Below are positions 31,890 through 42,782 of a DNA stretch of 64,000 bases, piece by piece. The stretch comes from Ariolimax columbianus (lineage: Eukaryota > Mollusca > Gastropoda > Stylommatophora > Arionidae), in the NCBI GenBank assembly GCA_036924085.1, contig JAVGWX010000014.1, forward strand, positions 35,845,619 to 35,909,618, in the 5' to 3' direction. Position 1 is the first letter of the stretch. Each line of letters opens with the position of its first letter. The translations under genes were made by a program, and so were the position numbers. The notes under the pieces are model-generated. The model did not search any database, was not told where the DNA came from, and worked only from the letters and a program-made list of their open reading frames with translations.

Positions 31890-32060
31890 TGTTAATTAAT
31901 TGTATACTCTGACAACGGACGCCAGTTTGTATCTTACATGCGCACGTCCATGCGATACCTAGCGTCTGATACCTAATGTTATCCCAAAGCTGGATGTTAC
32001 TGACAACTTTAGAAAACACCAGCTATCCCTTATCGGTTTGTGACCCACATACTGACTTAC
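31890..32060 (-). pseudogene. Mariner-like remnant, part 2
   Basis: Continues the element broken at 31345. Blocks GACGCCAGTTTGTATC, GCGATACCTAGCGTCTG and CAAAGCTGGATGTTA match 9990-10060 and 56790-56870. Confidence 0.5.
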
Positions 32061-32089
32061 CATGGCTGTTGTTGTTGAATCCCCACAAT

Positions 32090-32450
32090 GAGTAGGATAC
32101 TCTTTCTGTGCGCCCTGAAAAGGACGTTTAGTGGCAGGTTGTTGTAGTTTTTCTCACATCCCGAGCATGCTGATGAAGGTGAACTGGGGTTTTCCAGGCG
32201 GTTGTGCTATGCTTGGCTTCATTTGCGTGTCGCTCACCTACTGGGATCTCGTCTATCCCTCACCTCCTAAGTCAGACTGTTGTCCTCGACAACAGCTCGT
32301 TTCCAGGTCGGTCAACTAGGTCAGATGAGGGTCTTGACCAGTAAATTTCTCCTGACCTTGGCTACAATTGCCATGAAAGTGTCTTTATTTAGGAATAGGT
32401 GCGTGGAAGTGATATGGTGTCTGATCAGTATGTTTTACCTGACCATGACT
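32090..32450 (-). mobile_element. Element D copy
   Basis: Minus-strand element D: TGCTGATGAAGGTGAACTGG, GGCTTCATTTGCGTGTCGCT, CTGTTGTCCTCGACAACAGC, then the core GATCAGTATGTTTTACCTGA at about 32417. One core copy only, not expanded. Confidence 0.7.
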
Positions 32451-32544
32451 AACATATGTTCACACGTAAAACAAATTACAACAGAAGCCAGCACTTTAAG
32501 AATTCGCCAAGTGATTTCACACACGAGTAATGTCAGAGAGGGTC

Positions 32545-32730
32545 TCCGTAGCGCTGTGTTAGAGCTCTCGGTTTTCACAGCAAAGGTGCTTGGATCAGCG
32601 CCTATTACTCCAGTCCATCCATCTGTAAATTGGCACCTGGCTTACTGTTATGGAAGGACAGAACACTACCCCATAAACAAGCTGTAGCCTCGTAAAACTC
32701 CATCCCCGACAGCAGTGTCCTCTATAGAAC
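32545..32730 (+). mobile_element. SINE-F copy
   Basis: Shares GCACCTGGCTTACTG and CGACAGCAGTGTCC blocks with 3515-3740; the tRNA-like head is degenerate. A further weak repeat of the same type follows at 32815-32960. Confidence 0.5.
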
Positions 32731-32960
32731 TATCTTTACGTAAAGTCGGAGTTTGTTTCAGTGCTGATTTTTAGTGCCAAATTGACATGGATTTCGACAC
32801 GCTGAAGTTTACCCAGATGTATATTTGTACCCGGCTTACTGTTAGCTGTTAGGTAACGCAAAAAACAGATCGAGAGCAAGACTCCAACCCCCGAACACAA
32901 TCAACTGAAACCTAGTACAATCCCATCTATGACACTACATCACCGATGGCAGTTGAGAGA

Positions 32961-33339
32961 CCAGTTGAGAGGCTTCTACACTACCCAAAGCGCTAACATG
33001 GTACCATAAAAAGAAACTTCAAAGTGAGATGGTCGATGGCGGGTAAAAACACTTTTTTAAATGTGCCATTTTGTAAACGTTTATTGCTGCATTCATTTGG
33101 CTGATTTCCCAAAGATATTTATTTGGTGCAGAGCGGTACATCCTGCACCTGGATGGACCGAGTTCGATTCCTTTCTACGTTCTTTTCCGTGTGTTAGCGG
33201 TACCCTAAAGAGGAATAGTAGCACTGTAACCTGCAATACATACCGTAAGAGGTAAAAATGAAGGTTGGTCATGGGACCGGCTACCCCATTCTGCAGAAAC
33301 TAAAAACCAGAGGAAAACGAAAAGAAGACCACTGAATGT
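32961..33339. other. tRNA-like SINE fragment, no gene
   Basis: At 33128-33180 a B-box-like GAGTTCGATTCC follows an A-box-like stretch. Otherwise unrecognised. Confidence 0.3.
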
Positions 33340-33760
33340 GTGTAATAATAATATAGAACTACTATAGAACTAATGTAGAACTACTATAGAACTAATGTAG
33401 AACTACTATAGACCTAATTTAGAACTACTATAGACCTAATGTCAACTAATATAGAACTTGTGCCAATGTAGAAGTAGTATAGAGCTAATATAGAACTAAT
33501 GTCAACTAATATAGAACTAATGTAGAATTAATGTAGAACTAATGTCACTAATATAGAACTAATGTAAGCTAATATAGAACTAATATATAACTAATGTCAA
33601 CTAATGTAGATCTAATGTAGAACTAATATATAACTAAAATAGAACTAATGTTCAATTAATATAGAACTAATGTTAACAATGCAGAACTAATATAGAACTA
33701 ATGTAGAACTAATGTCAACTAATATGGAACTAATGTCAACTAATGAGAATTCATAAACCG
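33340..33760. repeat. AT-rich 9-22-bp repeat array
   Basis: Irregular array of TAGAACTAATGT and TCAACTAATA variants, A/T-rich on both strands. Confidence 0.9.
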
Positions 33761-33764
33761 GACA

Positions 33765-34080
33765 GATGTCAGTATCAAAGGAACAGATAAATTAGACTAT
33801 AACAAGTTTTTCAAAATACATCCACCTACAAGAACAAGAGGGCATATCTACAAATTCATTAAAGAGAGGTCCTGATTAGATATTAGGAAATCTATTTTTA
33901 GTCAGAGTGGTGAATGCTTGGAATGCATTACCACAGGAAATAGTGGAGCAGGGTAAATTTATGCATTCAAGAATCGAATGCACTGCCATCGTTTTTAGAT
34001 CAAGACAAGGTAAATGAAGCTGGGTGTATTCAGACTCGGTAGAGCCTTCTAAACCAGTATAAAAACGGTAAGTTAAGATA
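33765..34080 (+). pseudogene. LINE-L 3' end
   Basis: Third LINE-L end: blocks AATTAGACTATAACAAG, AGATATTAGGAAATC, GGAATGCATTACCACA and CTTCTAAACCAGTATAAAA match 20930-21230 and 30600-30870. Confidence 0.7.
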
Positions 34081-34240
34081 GAAGGCCAACCCGGTACTAA
34101 AAAATGCCTGCTGAAGTCGGATGTGTCGGACTGAAAGGTGGAAATATCTTAGTCAATCTGGAAACTACGACACAACGCATTCCGTTCTCCTGGCAACATT
34201 CTGCTACTGGCTTGGAAGCGGAAGTATGAAAAAGAACTAA
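34081..34240 (+). mobile_element. SINE-A 3' half
   Basis: Contains CCTGCTGAAGTCGGATGTGT, GAAACTACGACACAACGCAT and a damaged 3' end without the GAA tail. It abuts LINE-L, as at 20598. Confidence 0.75.
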
Positions 34241-34855
34241 GGAGGAGTCTAAAATTATCACGCCGATCTCTTTTTGTATTCAATATAAGAGCACTGTTTG
34301 ATCGAATAGAAATAATTCCTTGAATGCGCTATTTGGCATCGAATCGATTAATAATCGATTATTCAGTTCAGCCGTAGTTACCACGATAATCTTTTCCCGC
34401 GTGTTCCAATCAACGGATAGGTTGTTGGATTTCTCTCTCACGGTACGCCCCCTCCATCTACACCATCTCTCTTTCATCTCCACCTATTCTGTTATTCTTT
34501 GCTTGAAGTCTGTGTTTGTTATTACATCTGTCTATCTTACACAAGATATGCGGCGGAGACATCTGTTGGTGAAGGTGTGCAGTCTTTGAAGAAATATTCT
34601 GTTTTCGTTAGTTTTGCTGATGTTTGTCTGCAATCCTGATTTGCTGCTTGGGCTTTTAGTATACATTTTCTTTAATGTGCATTATGTTTTTATGCCACGA
34701 TGTTTATATATCAACAAAACAATCAGTATCTCTTCTCTGTTTGGCAATATTCAGTAGTTGTGAAGTGATCTTCGAGAGTCAGTTCAGCGTTCTCTTGATG
34801 TGTATTTATTTTATTTTCCATTGTTTTGCCTCTAATGATATAGAGTATTGCGAGT
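34241..34855. other. No gene recognised
   Basis: Mixed-composition spacer. Several frames of 60-100 codons are open but have no domain-like content. Confidence 0.35.
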
Positions 34856-36025
34856 GCTGTGTACACTGTCAGTCTGTCTTGTGTGTGCTGCTTCCACTGT
34901 TAGTCTGTCTTGTGTGTGCTGCTTCCACTGTTAGTCAGTCTGTCTTGTGTGTGCTGCTTCCACTGTTAGTCTGTCTTGTGTGTGCTGCTTCCACTGTTAG
35001 TCTGTCTTGTGTGTGCTGCTTCCACTATTAGTTTGTCTCTCCTGTCTGTGCTGCTTCCACTGTTAGTCTGTCTTGTGTGTGCTGCTTCCACTGTTAGTCA
35101 GTCTGTCTTGTGTGTGCTGCTTCCACTGTTAGTCAGTCTGTCTTGTGTATGCTGCTTCCACTGTTAGTTAGTCTGTCTTGTGTGTGCTGCTTTCACTGTC
35201 AGTCTGTCTGTCTTGTGTGTGCTGCTTCCACTGTTAGTCTGTCTTGTGTGTGCTGCTTCCACTGTTAGTCTGTCTGTTTTGTGTGTGCTGCTTCCACTGT
35301 TAGTCTGTCTTGTGTGTACTGCTTCCACTTTTAGTCTGTCTTGTGTGTGCTGCTTCCACTGTTAGTTTGTCTGTCTTGTGTGTGCTACTTTCACTGTCAG
35401 TCTGTCTGTCTTGTGTGTGCTGCTTCCACTGTTAGTTAGTCTGTCTTGTGTGTGCTGCTTTCACTGTCAGTCTGTCTTGTGTGTGCTATTTCCACTGGTA
35501 GTCTGTCTTATGTGTGCTGCTTCCACTGTTAGTCTGTCTTGTGTGTGCTGCTTCCACTGTTAGTCTGTCTGTTTTGTGTGTGCTGCTTCCACTGTTAGTC
35601 TGTCTTGTGTGTACTGCTTCCACTTTTAGTCTGTCTTGTGTGTGCTGCTTCCACTGTTAGTTTGTCTGTCTTGTGTGTGCTACTTTCACTGTCAGTCTGT
35701 CTGTCTTGTGTGTGCTGCTTCCACTGTTAGTTAGTCTGTCTTGTGTGTGCTGCTTTCACTGTCAGTCTGTCTTGTGTGTGCTATTTCCACTGGTAGTCTG
35801 TCTTATGTGTGCTGCTTCCACTGTTAGTCTGTCTGTCTTGTGTGTGCTACTTCCACTGTTGGTCTGTCTGTCTTGTGTGTGCTGCTTCCACTGTTAGTCT
35901 GTCTGTCTTGTGTGTGCTGCTTCCACTATTAGTTTGTCTTGCGTGTGCTGCTTCCACTTTTAGTCTGTCTTGTGTGTGCTGCTTCCACTGTTAGTCTGTC
36001 TTGTGTGTACTGCTTCCACTTCTGT
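34856..36025. repeat. 30/34-bp minisatellite with 295-bp duplication
   Basis: Units of TGTGTGCTGCTTCCACTGTT plus AGTCTGTCTT, with a 34-bp variant containing AGTCAGTCTG. A block of about ten units at 35270-35560 recurs about 295 bp downstream (35565-35860), showing a second level of duplication. The cysteine-rich frames across it are by-products. Confidence 0.95.
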
Positions 36026-36359
36026 TCTTTGTTAATGATTTTCCACACTCCACATCAGTATATATTTTATTTCAATTTCCCCCTCCCCCTTCCCCCCACA
36101 CACATCTCCATGTCCGTATAAATGCTCCACATATCCATGTCTGTAAATATTTTCCCCATTTTCTCATATTTTCAACCCATCCATGTCTATATATTTTAGT
36201 ATCTTTATATGCTTTCTACTCTTTCTCATATTCTCCACCTTATCGTGTACGTAAATATTTTGTTCATGTCGTCATATTTTCTACTTTTCCATGTCCGTAT
36301 ATATTTTCAAAATATATATTTCCATATTCGTTCCACACTTCTCCATGTCCTTATATTTT

Positions 36360-37085
36360 CCACATCTCTATAACCTATATGTGTTTCACCTGTCAATGTC
36401 CCTTTATAGTTTCCACCTCTCTATGTCCATATATCGTTTTCAAATATGTGCCCATTAATTGTCCACTTGTCTCCCTATGTATTTCCAATCTTTCTATGTC
36501 CCTAATAGTTTCAAAATATATGTTTTTACATTTTATCACCACTCTCTGTTCCTGTATATTTTCCACGTCTACATGTTCCTATATAGTTTCTACCTCTTTA
36601 TGTCCATATAAAGTTTTCAAATATGGGCATATAAATTTCTCAACCTGTTTCTTTTTCTATATAGTTTCCACCTCTCTATGTTCATATATAGTTTTCAAAT
36701 ACGTGCATATAAATTATCCACCTGTTTCTTTCTCTATATAGTTTCCACCTCTCTATGTCCATATATAGTTTTCAAATATGTGCATATAAATTATCCACCT
36801 GTTTCTTTTCCTATATAGTTTCCACCTCTCTAGGTCCATATATAGTTTTCAAATATGTGCATATAAATTTCTCAACCTGTTTTTTTTCCTATATAGTTTC
36901 CACCTCTCTATGTCCATATATAGTTTTCAAATATGTGCATATAAATTTCTCAACCTGTTTCTTTTCCTATATAGTTTCCACCTCTCTATGTCCATATATA
37001 GTTTTCAAATATGTGCATATAAATTATCCACCTGTTTCTTTCCCTATATAGTTCCCACGTCTCTAACTCCCAATATGGTTTCCAA
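36360..37085. repeat. 77-bp minisatellite, degenerate at left
   Basis: Unit of 77 bp: CACCTCTCTATGTCCATATA, TAGTTTTCAAATATGTGCAT, then CTGTTTCTTTTCCTATATAG. Starts at 36669, 36746 and 36823 confirm the period. Left of about 36600 it decays into loosely related TCCATGTCC...TATATTTTCCAC text from 36060. Confidence 0.92.
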
Positions 37086-37232
37086 ACATGCGTCTCTACA
37101 TTGTCCATCTCTTTATGTCCCTATATATTATCCACCTCTCCATACTTGTATATATTTTCCACTTTTCTTCACATTATCATGTTCTCTCTCTACTTTCATC
37201 GTCTATATACCAAACCTCCTATTCGTCATCAG

Positions 37233-37448
37233 CAGTCGGACTCATTAACCGTCACCCTCCGGTCACCAGATGTAACTGTCCGTGTTCTCAACTTGTGTTT
37301 GAATGCCAGTGTCTCGTGTCCCTTCAGGATACAGTCTAACACCGAGGATACAGTCTACCACCGAGAGATGAAATGTCAGGGTCAATTGTCTGACGCATCA
37401 ATGCTTAAGTATTCATGTGTATTCATCTCGTCTCACAACAACATAATG
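37233..37448 (+). CDS. Candidate exon, unknown product
   Basis: Possible internal exon of 72 codons. A C/T-rich tract ending GTCATCAG precedes it (a second AG three bases later gives an alternative), and ATG|GTAACC follows. Both ends are phase 0. The frame holds four cysteines and one sequon (LTVTLRSPDVTVRVLNLCLN, ASVSCPF, MKCQGQLSDASMLKYSCVF) and reads like a folded extracellular segment rather than a repeat. Its phase would fit exon C at 17067, but the composition differs and 20 kb separates them, so linkage is only conjecture. Confidence 0.25.
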
Positions 37449-37769
37449 GTAACCCCTAGGACGTACTGTTAGTAATTAGTCTCCGAGTAACCCTGCGGCA
37501 ATGTTCGGTATATCAATTTATCAAAAGCTTTCAGGCTCATGTGGAAGATAGTTCTTCTCAAATGTGCACCTCTGTCGTGGACCATTCGTTTCAGTTTTGT
37601 CCATGTCTTCCATGTTTGATTTATGTTTGTCTTACGCTCTCTTCACTCTCTCTCTCTCTCATTGTGTGTATGTGTGTGTGGGGTTTGGTCTACCTTAACT
37701 TCTTGGGAATTTCCGAACAGAGGCTGTCCTATAATAAAATCTGTTGCTTTTTTTCAAATGAGTCCTCTA

Positions 37770-38545
37770 AATATTCTGACAGGTTACCATTGACCTCTAA
37801 ACATTCTGACAGGTTACCATTGACCTCTAAATATTCTGACAGGTTACCATGGACCTCTAGACATTCTAATAGGTTACCATTGACCTCTAAACATTCTGAC
37901 AGGTTACCATTGACCTCTAAACATTCTGACAGGTTACCATTGACCTCTAAACATTCTTACAGGTTACCATTGACCTCTAAACATTCTGACAGGTTACCAT
38001 TGGCCTCTAAATATTCTGACAGGTTACCATGGACCTCTAGACATTCTAATAGGTTACCATTGACCTCTAAACATTCTGACAGGTTACCATTGACCTCTAA
38101 ACATTCTGACAGGTTACCATTGACCTCTAAACATTCTTACAGGTTACCATTGACCTCTAAACATTCTGACAGGTTACCATTGGCCTCTAAATATTCTGAC
38201 AGGTTACCATGGACCTCTAGACATTCTAATAGGTTACCATTGACCTCTAAACATTCTGACAGGTTACCATTGACCTCTAAACATTCTGACAGGTTACCAT
38301 TGACCTCTAGACATTCTGACAGGTTACCATGTACCTCTGAACATTCTGACAGGTTCTCACATAACCCTAAAACTTCTGACAGGTTCTCACATAACCCTAA
38401 AACGTCTGACAGGTTCTCACATAACCCTAAAACGTCTGACAGGTTCTCATATAACCCTAAAACGTCTGACAGGTTCTCGCATAACCCTAAAACGTCTGAC
38501 AGGTTCTCACATAACCCTAAAACTTCCAACCAGTTCTCATGTACC
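37770..38545. repeat. 30-bp minisatellite with 180-bp higher order
   Basis: About 25 units: first AGGTTACCATTGACCTCTAA type, then about seven of AGGTTCTCACATAACCCTAA type. Within 37840-38300 a six-unit block of 180 bp repeats about three times, marked by a unit with ATGGACCTCTAG followed by ATTCTAATAGG. The unit length of 30 keeps both strands open (HSDRLPLTSK on plus); the long plus frame has no ATG at its left end. Confidence 0.96.
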
Positions 38546-39023
38546 CATTAACATCGTCCGCTGTTAAATTTGCTAATAATAAACACCAACTCTCCGCTCA
38601 CGATGTACTCATTCAGAAATGCAAATGTACCGCCTGGGGTACATATACTCCAGGTTAGAAACCCCGGCACTAGATAACACTATTAATTAGCCTTTGTGAA
38701 TCATGGCGTCCACTCGTCGGGAGCAGGTGGATCTAATTTACAACGCCCAGCAAATAGGTTTCTACAAGAGTGCATTCATCGCTGCCACAAGGGCAGGAGA
38801 GAATGTCAGCAAATGTAATAGCTCCCTGGCGGGCAACGCCTTCAGTGATGGAGTCGCCCACATACGAACTCCTAACTTTTGTCCGATCTGACCTTGTGGT
38901 TTTTAAGATTGCTACATGCGTAGGATAATAGGTTCTCCGATGAGAGATACTCTCATAAGGGACAACTCCTTCTTCCTCGTTCGTCCGTAAGTTCCCGCTA
39001 CAGAAGTCCCTTTGTTGGGAGAG
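38546..39023. other. No gene assigned
   Basis: An ATG at 38703 in fair context (ATCATGGCG) opens 62 codons of non-repetitive, balanced composition (STRREQVDLIYNAQQIGFYK). I cannot tie it to any family or splice site. Confidence 0.3.
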
Positions 39024-39035
39024 CTAATCGTTTCT

Positions 39036-39298
39036 TTTCTTTCTTTATTTTTTTTTTTTTTTTTTTTCTTAATTACTCTTAATCCCCAAGGCGGTGTGCG
39101 TTGCACTGTGGTTTTTATTTTGCGTCTGTCGGCCCAGTGTATCCGACTTCAGCATGCATTTTATGTAAGGGTCTGCTTCCTCCTGCATTTTCTAAGGGTT
39201 TGCTACCCCGGGGTAATGGCCGGTGCTGTGATGGGGATTGAACCCAGCACCTTCGGAATGTGAGCCGTGCCACTTAACCACTAGGCCACGCCGTCCCC
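39036..39298 (-). mobile_element. SINE-B insertion with 12-bp TSD
   Basis: Minus-strand SINE-B with a 20-base A tail, flanked by perfect 12-bp target duplications CTAATCGTTTCT (39024-39035, 39299-39310). Head: CTAGTGGTTAAGTGGC and GGGTTCAATCCCC; body: ATGCTGAAGTCGGATACACT. The clearest retroposition signature for this family here. Confidence 0.95.
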
Positions 39299-39494
39299 CT
39301 AATCGTTTCTAATTGCTCATACATTCAGATGCACGTAATGTGCAGACAAAAGATACTTGGAATCTTTGTACTCAAACAAGCATGTTAATGTCTGTTGCCA
39401 GGTAGCCGAAGGCTTCTGCTATACGTAGTAGGTATCTTAAAACTTCCTGCGGCTTACTAGGCCTGGAGAATGGTACACAAATGTGTGTAGATTT

Positions 39495-39720
39495 TTAACT
39501 ATAATGATTTTATTTTCTTCTAGCAGCGACCGTTATTCCTACTCTTTTGGATTTCTGACTGCCAAGAGATTTTTAACGTGTTCGACACTGAACAGTGAGT
39601 CCGATCTCACTGCCCATAGATCAGGGGAATTTTTGCCAGAAGATCAACGTGAAAAAATCCCGGTCTCCACCGTGACCTTCGGCACGCAAGGCAGACACCT
39701 TACAACGAGACCACCCCCCA
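39495..39720 (-). mobile_element. SINE-C copy
   Basis: Minus-strand SINE-C: GGAGACCGGGATTTTTTC, CTTCTGGCAAAAATTCCC, TGGGCAGTGAGATCGGACTC and CTTGGCAGTCAGAAATCC, each with a counterpart at 57680-57790. Confidence 0.8.
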
Positions 39721-39844
39721 CCTCCCCCAACCCCAAAGAAATACATAAACCAATTGTGTTTGAAACTATCTTAGGAGGAAACTACAAATGAATTGACGGA
39801 TTATGTCCAATATGGAGTAGATTGGTGTAATCAATAAAAGTTTC

Positions 39845-40432
39845 AAGGGAACCAAGATCATGTTATCTAAAGGTTTCAAGGGAAGCAAAATCATGTTATC
39901 TAAAGGTTTCAAGGGAAGCAAAATCATGTTATCTAAAGGTTTCAAGGGAAGCAAAATCATGTTATCTAAAGGTTTCAAGGGAAGCAAAATCATGTTATCT
40001 AAAGGTTTCAAGGGAAGCAAAATCATGTTATCTAAAGGTTTCAAGGGAAGCAAAATCATGTTATCTAAAGGTTTCAAGGGAAGCAAAATCATGTTATCTA
40101 AAGGTTTCAAGGGAAGCAAAATCATGTTATCTAAAGGTTTCAAGGGAACCAAGATCATGTTATCTAAAGGTTTCAAGGGAAGCAAAATCATGTTATCTAA
40201 AGGTTTCAAGGGAAGCAAAATCATGTTATCTAAAGGTTTCAAGGGAAGCAAAATCATGTTATCTAAAGATTTCAAGGGAAGCAAAATCATGTTATCTAAA
40301 GGTTTCAAGGGAAGCAAAATCATGTTATCTAAAGGTTTCAAGGGAAGCAAAATCATGTTTTCTAAAGGTTTCAAGGGAAGCAAAATCATGTTATCTAAAG
40401 GTTTCAAGGGAAGCAAAATCATGTTATCTAAC
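39845..40432. repeat. 33-bp minisatellite, highly uniform
   Basis: About 18 units of GTTATCTAAAGGTTTCAAGG plus GAAGCAAAATCAT, with only a handful of single-base changes. One change pair (GGAACCAAGATC) occurs in units 1 and 10, pointing to a block copy of about nine units. Both strands are open (MLSKGFKGSKI on plus) because 33 is a multiple of three. Confidence 0.97.
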
Positions 40433-40454
40433 ATGAACGTCAGATCTCCTTCTT

Positions 40455-40735
40455 TCGTCATGAAAAGGACACTGTTTCGTAGTTTACAGCATAGCCCGAC
40501 ACATCTGGTTTCAGCCCGACACATTCGGTTTCAGTCCGACATGTTTGGAATTAGGTATGTCTTACCTCCTCGTTTTGTATTCTCATAGCAAAGCTGCATG
40601 TGTGCAGTCTGTTTCCAGGGTCGCTACTTGAAAGCTAAATATGGTCTTGGTCAGCTATGATTAGCTGACCCATACGCAAGCACCAGCTGTGATTCGCTGG
40701 CTGCTGGCACCTCATCCACTACTGCGTCTTCGGCT
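40455..40735 (-). mobile_element. SINE-A copy, minus
   Basis: Minus-strand SINE-A with GTAGTTTACAGC, three variants of CCCGACACATCTGGTTTCAG in tandem, TGCAGTCTGTTTCCAGGG and GGTCAGCTATGATTAGCTGA. It lies head to head with the plus copy that follows. Confidence 0.65.
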
Positions 40736-40739
40736 CCGA

Positions 40740-41412
40740 ATGGACATCTGGCATTAAGATGTTGAGCAGTGGATGGACTGTAACTGTCAGCGACCCAATA
40801 CTGACTGATAGCGTTGGGGTCAGCGAACCAATACTGACTGCTAGCGTTAGGGTCAGCGACCCAAAACTGACTGCTAGCGTTAGGGTCAGCGACCCAATAC
40901 TGACTGCATACCGACTGCTAGCGTTAGGGTCAGCGACCCAATACTGACTGCTAGCGTTAGGGTCAGCGACCCAATACTGACTGCTAGCGTTAGGGTCAGC
41001 GACCCAATACTGACTACTAGCGTTAGGGTCAGCGACCCAATACTGACTGCTAGCGTTAGGGTCAGCGACCCAATACTGACTGCTAGCGTTAGGGTCAGCG
41101 ACCCAATACTGACTGCTAGCGTTAGGGCCAGTGACCCAGAGCTGCCAAGACCCTTCTACACCTCCACGCGGTGATCCTGGATAACAGGCTGCAACAGAGC
41201 AGAGTGGCTAAGGGGAAGGGATTGAAGAGTTAAGGCTAACCCAGTACCCAAAAATGCCTGCTGAAGTCGGGTGTGTCGGGCCGAAAAGTGTAAATATCGC
41301 AGTCAAGCTGTAAACGACGACACAACGCATTCCGTTCTCCGGACAACATCCCACGACTAGCAAAACCCTTTTCGGAGCTTAATAGCGGGATTTTGAGAAC
41401 GAAGTAGAAGAA
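40740..41412 (+). mobile_element. SINE-A with expanded 33-bp core
   Basis: Plus-strand SINE-A whose inner segment GGGTCAGCGACCCAATACTG plus ACTGCTAGCGTTA is repeated about ten times (40775-41130) as a 33-bp minisatellite. Normal SINE-A sequence resumes with CAGAGCTGCCAAGACCCTTC, TGATCCTGGATAACAGGCTG, the core CTGCTGAAGTCGGGTGTGTC, and a short tail GAACGAAGTAGAAGAA. Confidence 0.85.
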
Positions 41413-41864
41413 TACTAAATCAAAGCTCGTTTGGCTTGGAAACGGGGCATGGGACTAATACGTTTACCCGCAAATTGCATGCATTTTCTGCACTTCTGCT
41501 CACCGCCTCAAACGTACAGTTTGTCTAATTCACACAAGTTTATTTATATCCATGGTTATCATTATTGTTAGTATGATTTGTCAGGCATTATTATGTGTGC
41601 TCCTTCCTATTGGTAATAACGTTGGTCCTGTGTATGTTTTCCTAATCTTTGTTAATATCTTCACCTGTTTCTGTTGGTATCATGAAACCTTTACTGACAG
41701 ACGATGGGGCTGTTTGGGTTAGGGTGAACAAACCTATTAAATGTTAATCAGTGTATTTATTCTCTCTTTCTCTCTCTCTCTTATTCTCCCATTCTATCTG
41801 TCTATCCTCTGCCCTACTCCAAGTAAACAAACAAATTAAAATAAATAACAATAACACACGTATT
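41413..41864. other. No gene recognised; CT-rich patch
   Basis: AT-rich spacer with a CT-rich stretch at about 41758-41785. Confidence 0.4.
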
Positions 41865-42345
41865 ATGCCTTCAAGTAATAGCCCAGGAAACAGGCTGCGA
41901 CCACGCAGTCTCGCTAAGAGAATACGGATCGAAGAGGGAAGGCAAACCCTGTCCCAAAATTAGCTACTCTTAAGAGCACGTACGAGGACGTGAGATGGGG
42001 TCTTGATCAGCATGTCTGACCTGTCCCTGATTATTCTTTGCTCCCACCTTAATCAGTATGTCTCACCTGTCCCTGATTATTCTTTGCTCCCACCTTAATC
42101 AGTATGTCTCACCTGTCCCTGATTATTCTTTGCTCCCACCTTAATCAGTATGTCTCACCTGTCCCTGATTATTCTTTGCTCCCACCTTAATCAGTATGTT
42201 TCACCTTTCCCTGATTAAGCGAAGAATTAAAAGAGGAAAAATAAAAAAAATTTAAAACATTAGAAGAAAAAGTATGTGTCGGGCCGAAAGGGACAGATGT
42301 AGATCCTTGCCGTGAACTACGAAGCAGCGCGACTAAGCTTCCTTT
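41865..42345 (+). mobile_element. SINE-A-like element with 46-bp array
   Basis: Left flank (GGAAACAGGCTGCGACCACG, GGATCGAAGAGGGAAGGC) and right flank (GTGTCGGGCCGAAAGG) are divergent SINE-A. Between them, 42000-42220 holds about five 46-bp units (AGTATGTCTCACCTGTCCCT, GATTATTCTTTGCTCCCACC). The same unit and the same left phrase CACGTACGAGGACGTGAG recur at 44745. Confidence 0.65.
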
Positions 42346-42454
42346 TGAGGAAAAATAAGGAGAACAGAGAAGAATTAGAAGAGGAAAAATAAAAATACAT
42401 ACAAAAATAAGAAGAGGGAGAAGAAGAACAAATATGGCATCAAGTCTGTAGACC

Positions 42455-42781
42455 GGGATCAAGTTGCTGAGTAGCACCTGAGCATGGGTCAGCGACCCAT
42501 AGCTGCCAAGACCCTTCTACACCTCCACGCGGTGATCCTGGATAGCAGGCTGCAGCAGGGCAGACTGGCTAAGGAGAAGGAATTGAAGAGGGAATGCTAA
42601 CCCGGTACTCAAAAAATGCTTGCTGAAGTCGGATGTGTTGGACCGAAAGGTGCAAATATCGCAGCCTAGCTGTAAACTATGATACAACGCATTCCGTTCT
42701 CTGGACTACATTCTGCTACTTAAGCCCTTTCAGGGTTTGGTAGCGGGAGATTGAGAACGAACGAAGAAGAAGAAGAAGAAG
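42455..42781 (+). mobile_element. SINE-A with long GAA tail
   Basis: Well-preserved SINE-A: GGGTCAGCGACCCATAGCTG (single core copy), GATCCTGGATAGCAGGCTG, TTGCTGAAGTCGGATGTGTT, GGTTTGGTAGCGGGAGATTG, AACGAACGAAGAAGAAGAAG. Confidence 0.88.
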
Positions 42782-42782
42782 A

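Noticed and set aside
34675..36121. Cysteine-rich frames resembling secreted peptides
   Set aside because: They are translations of the 30/34-bp repeat, with frames broken at each 34-bp unit.
37541..38551. 336-codon open frame over the 30-bp array
   Set aside because: Its left end has GTG, not ATG, and the unit length of 30 keeps frames open automatically; the minus strand is open as well.
38703..38891. Small ATG-started protein of 62 residues
   Set aside because: Fair start context and balanced composition, but no homology, splice or promoter evidence.
39766..40588. Long opposing open frames over the 33-bp array
   Set aside because: Both strands are open because 33 is divisible by three and the unit lacks stops; no other gene signals.
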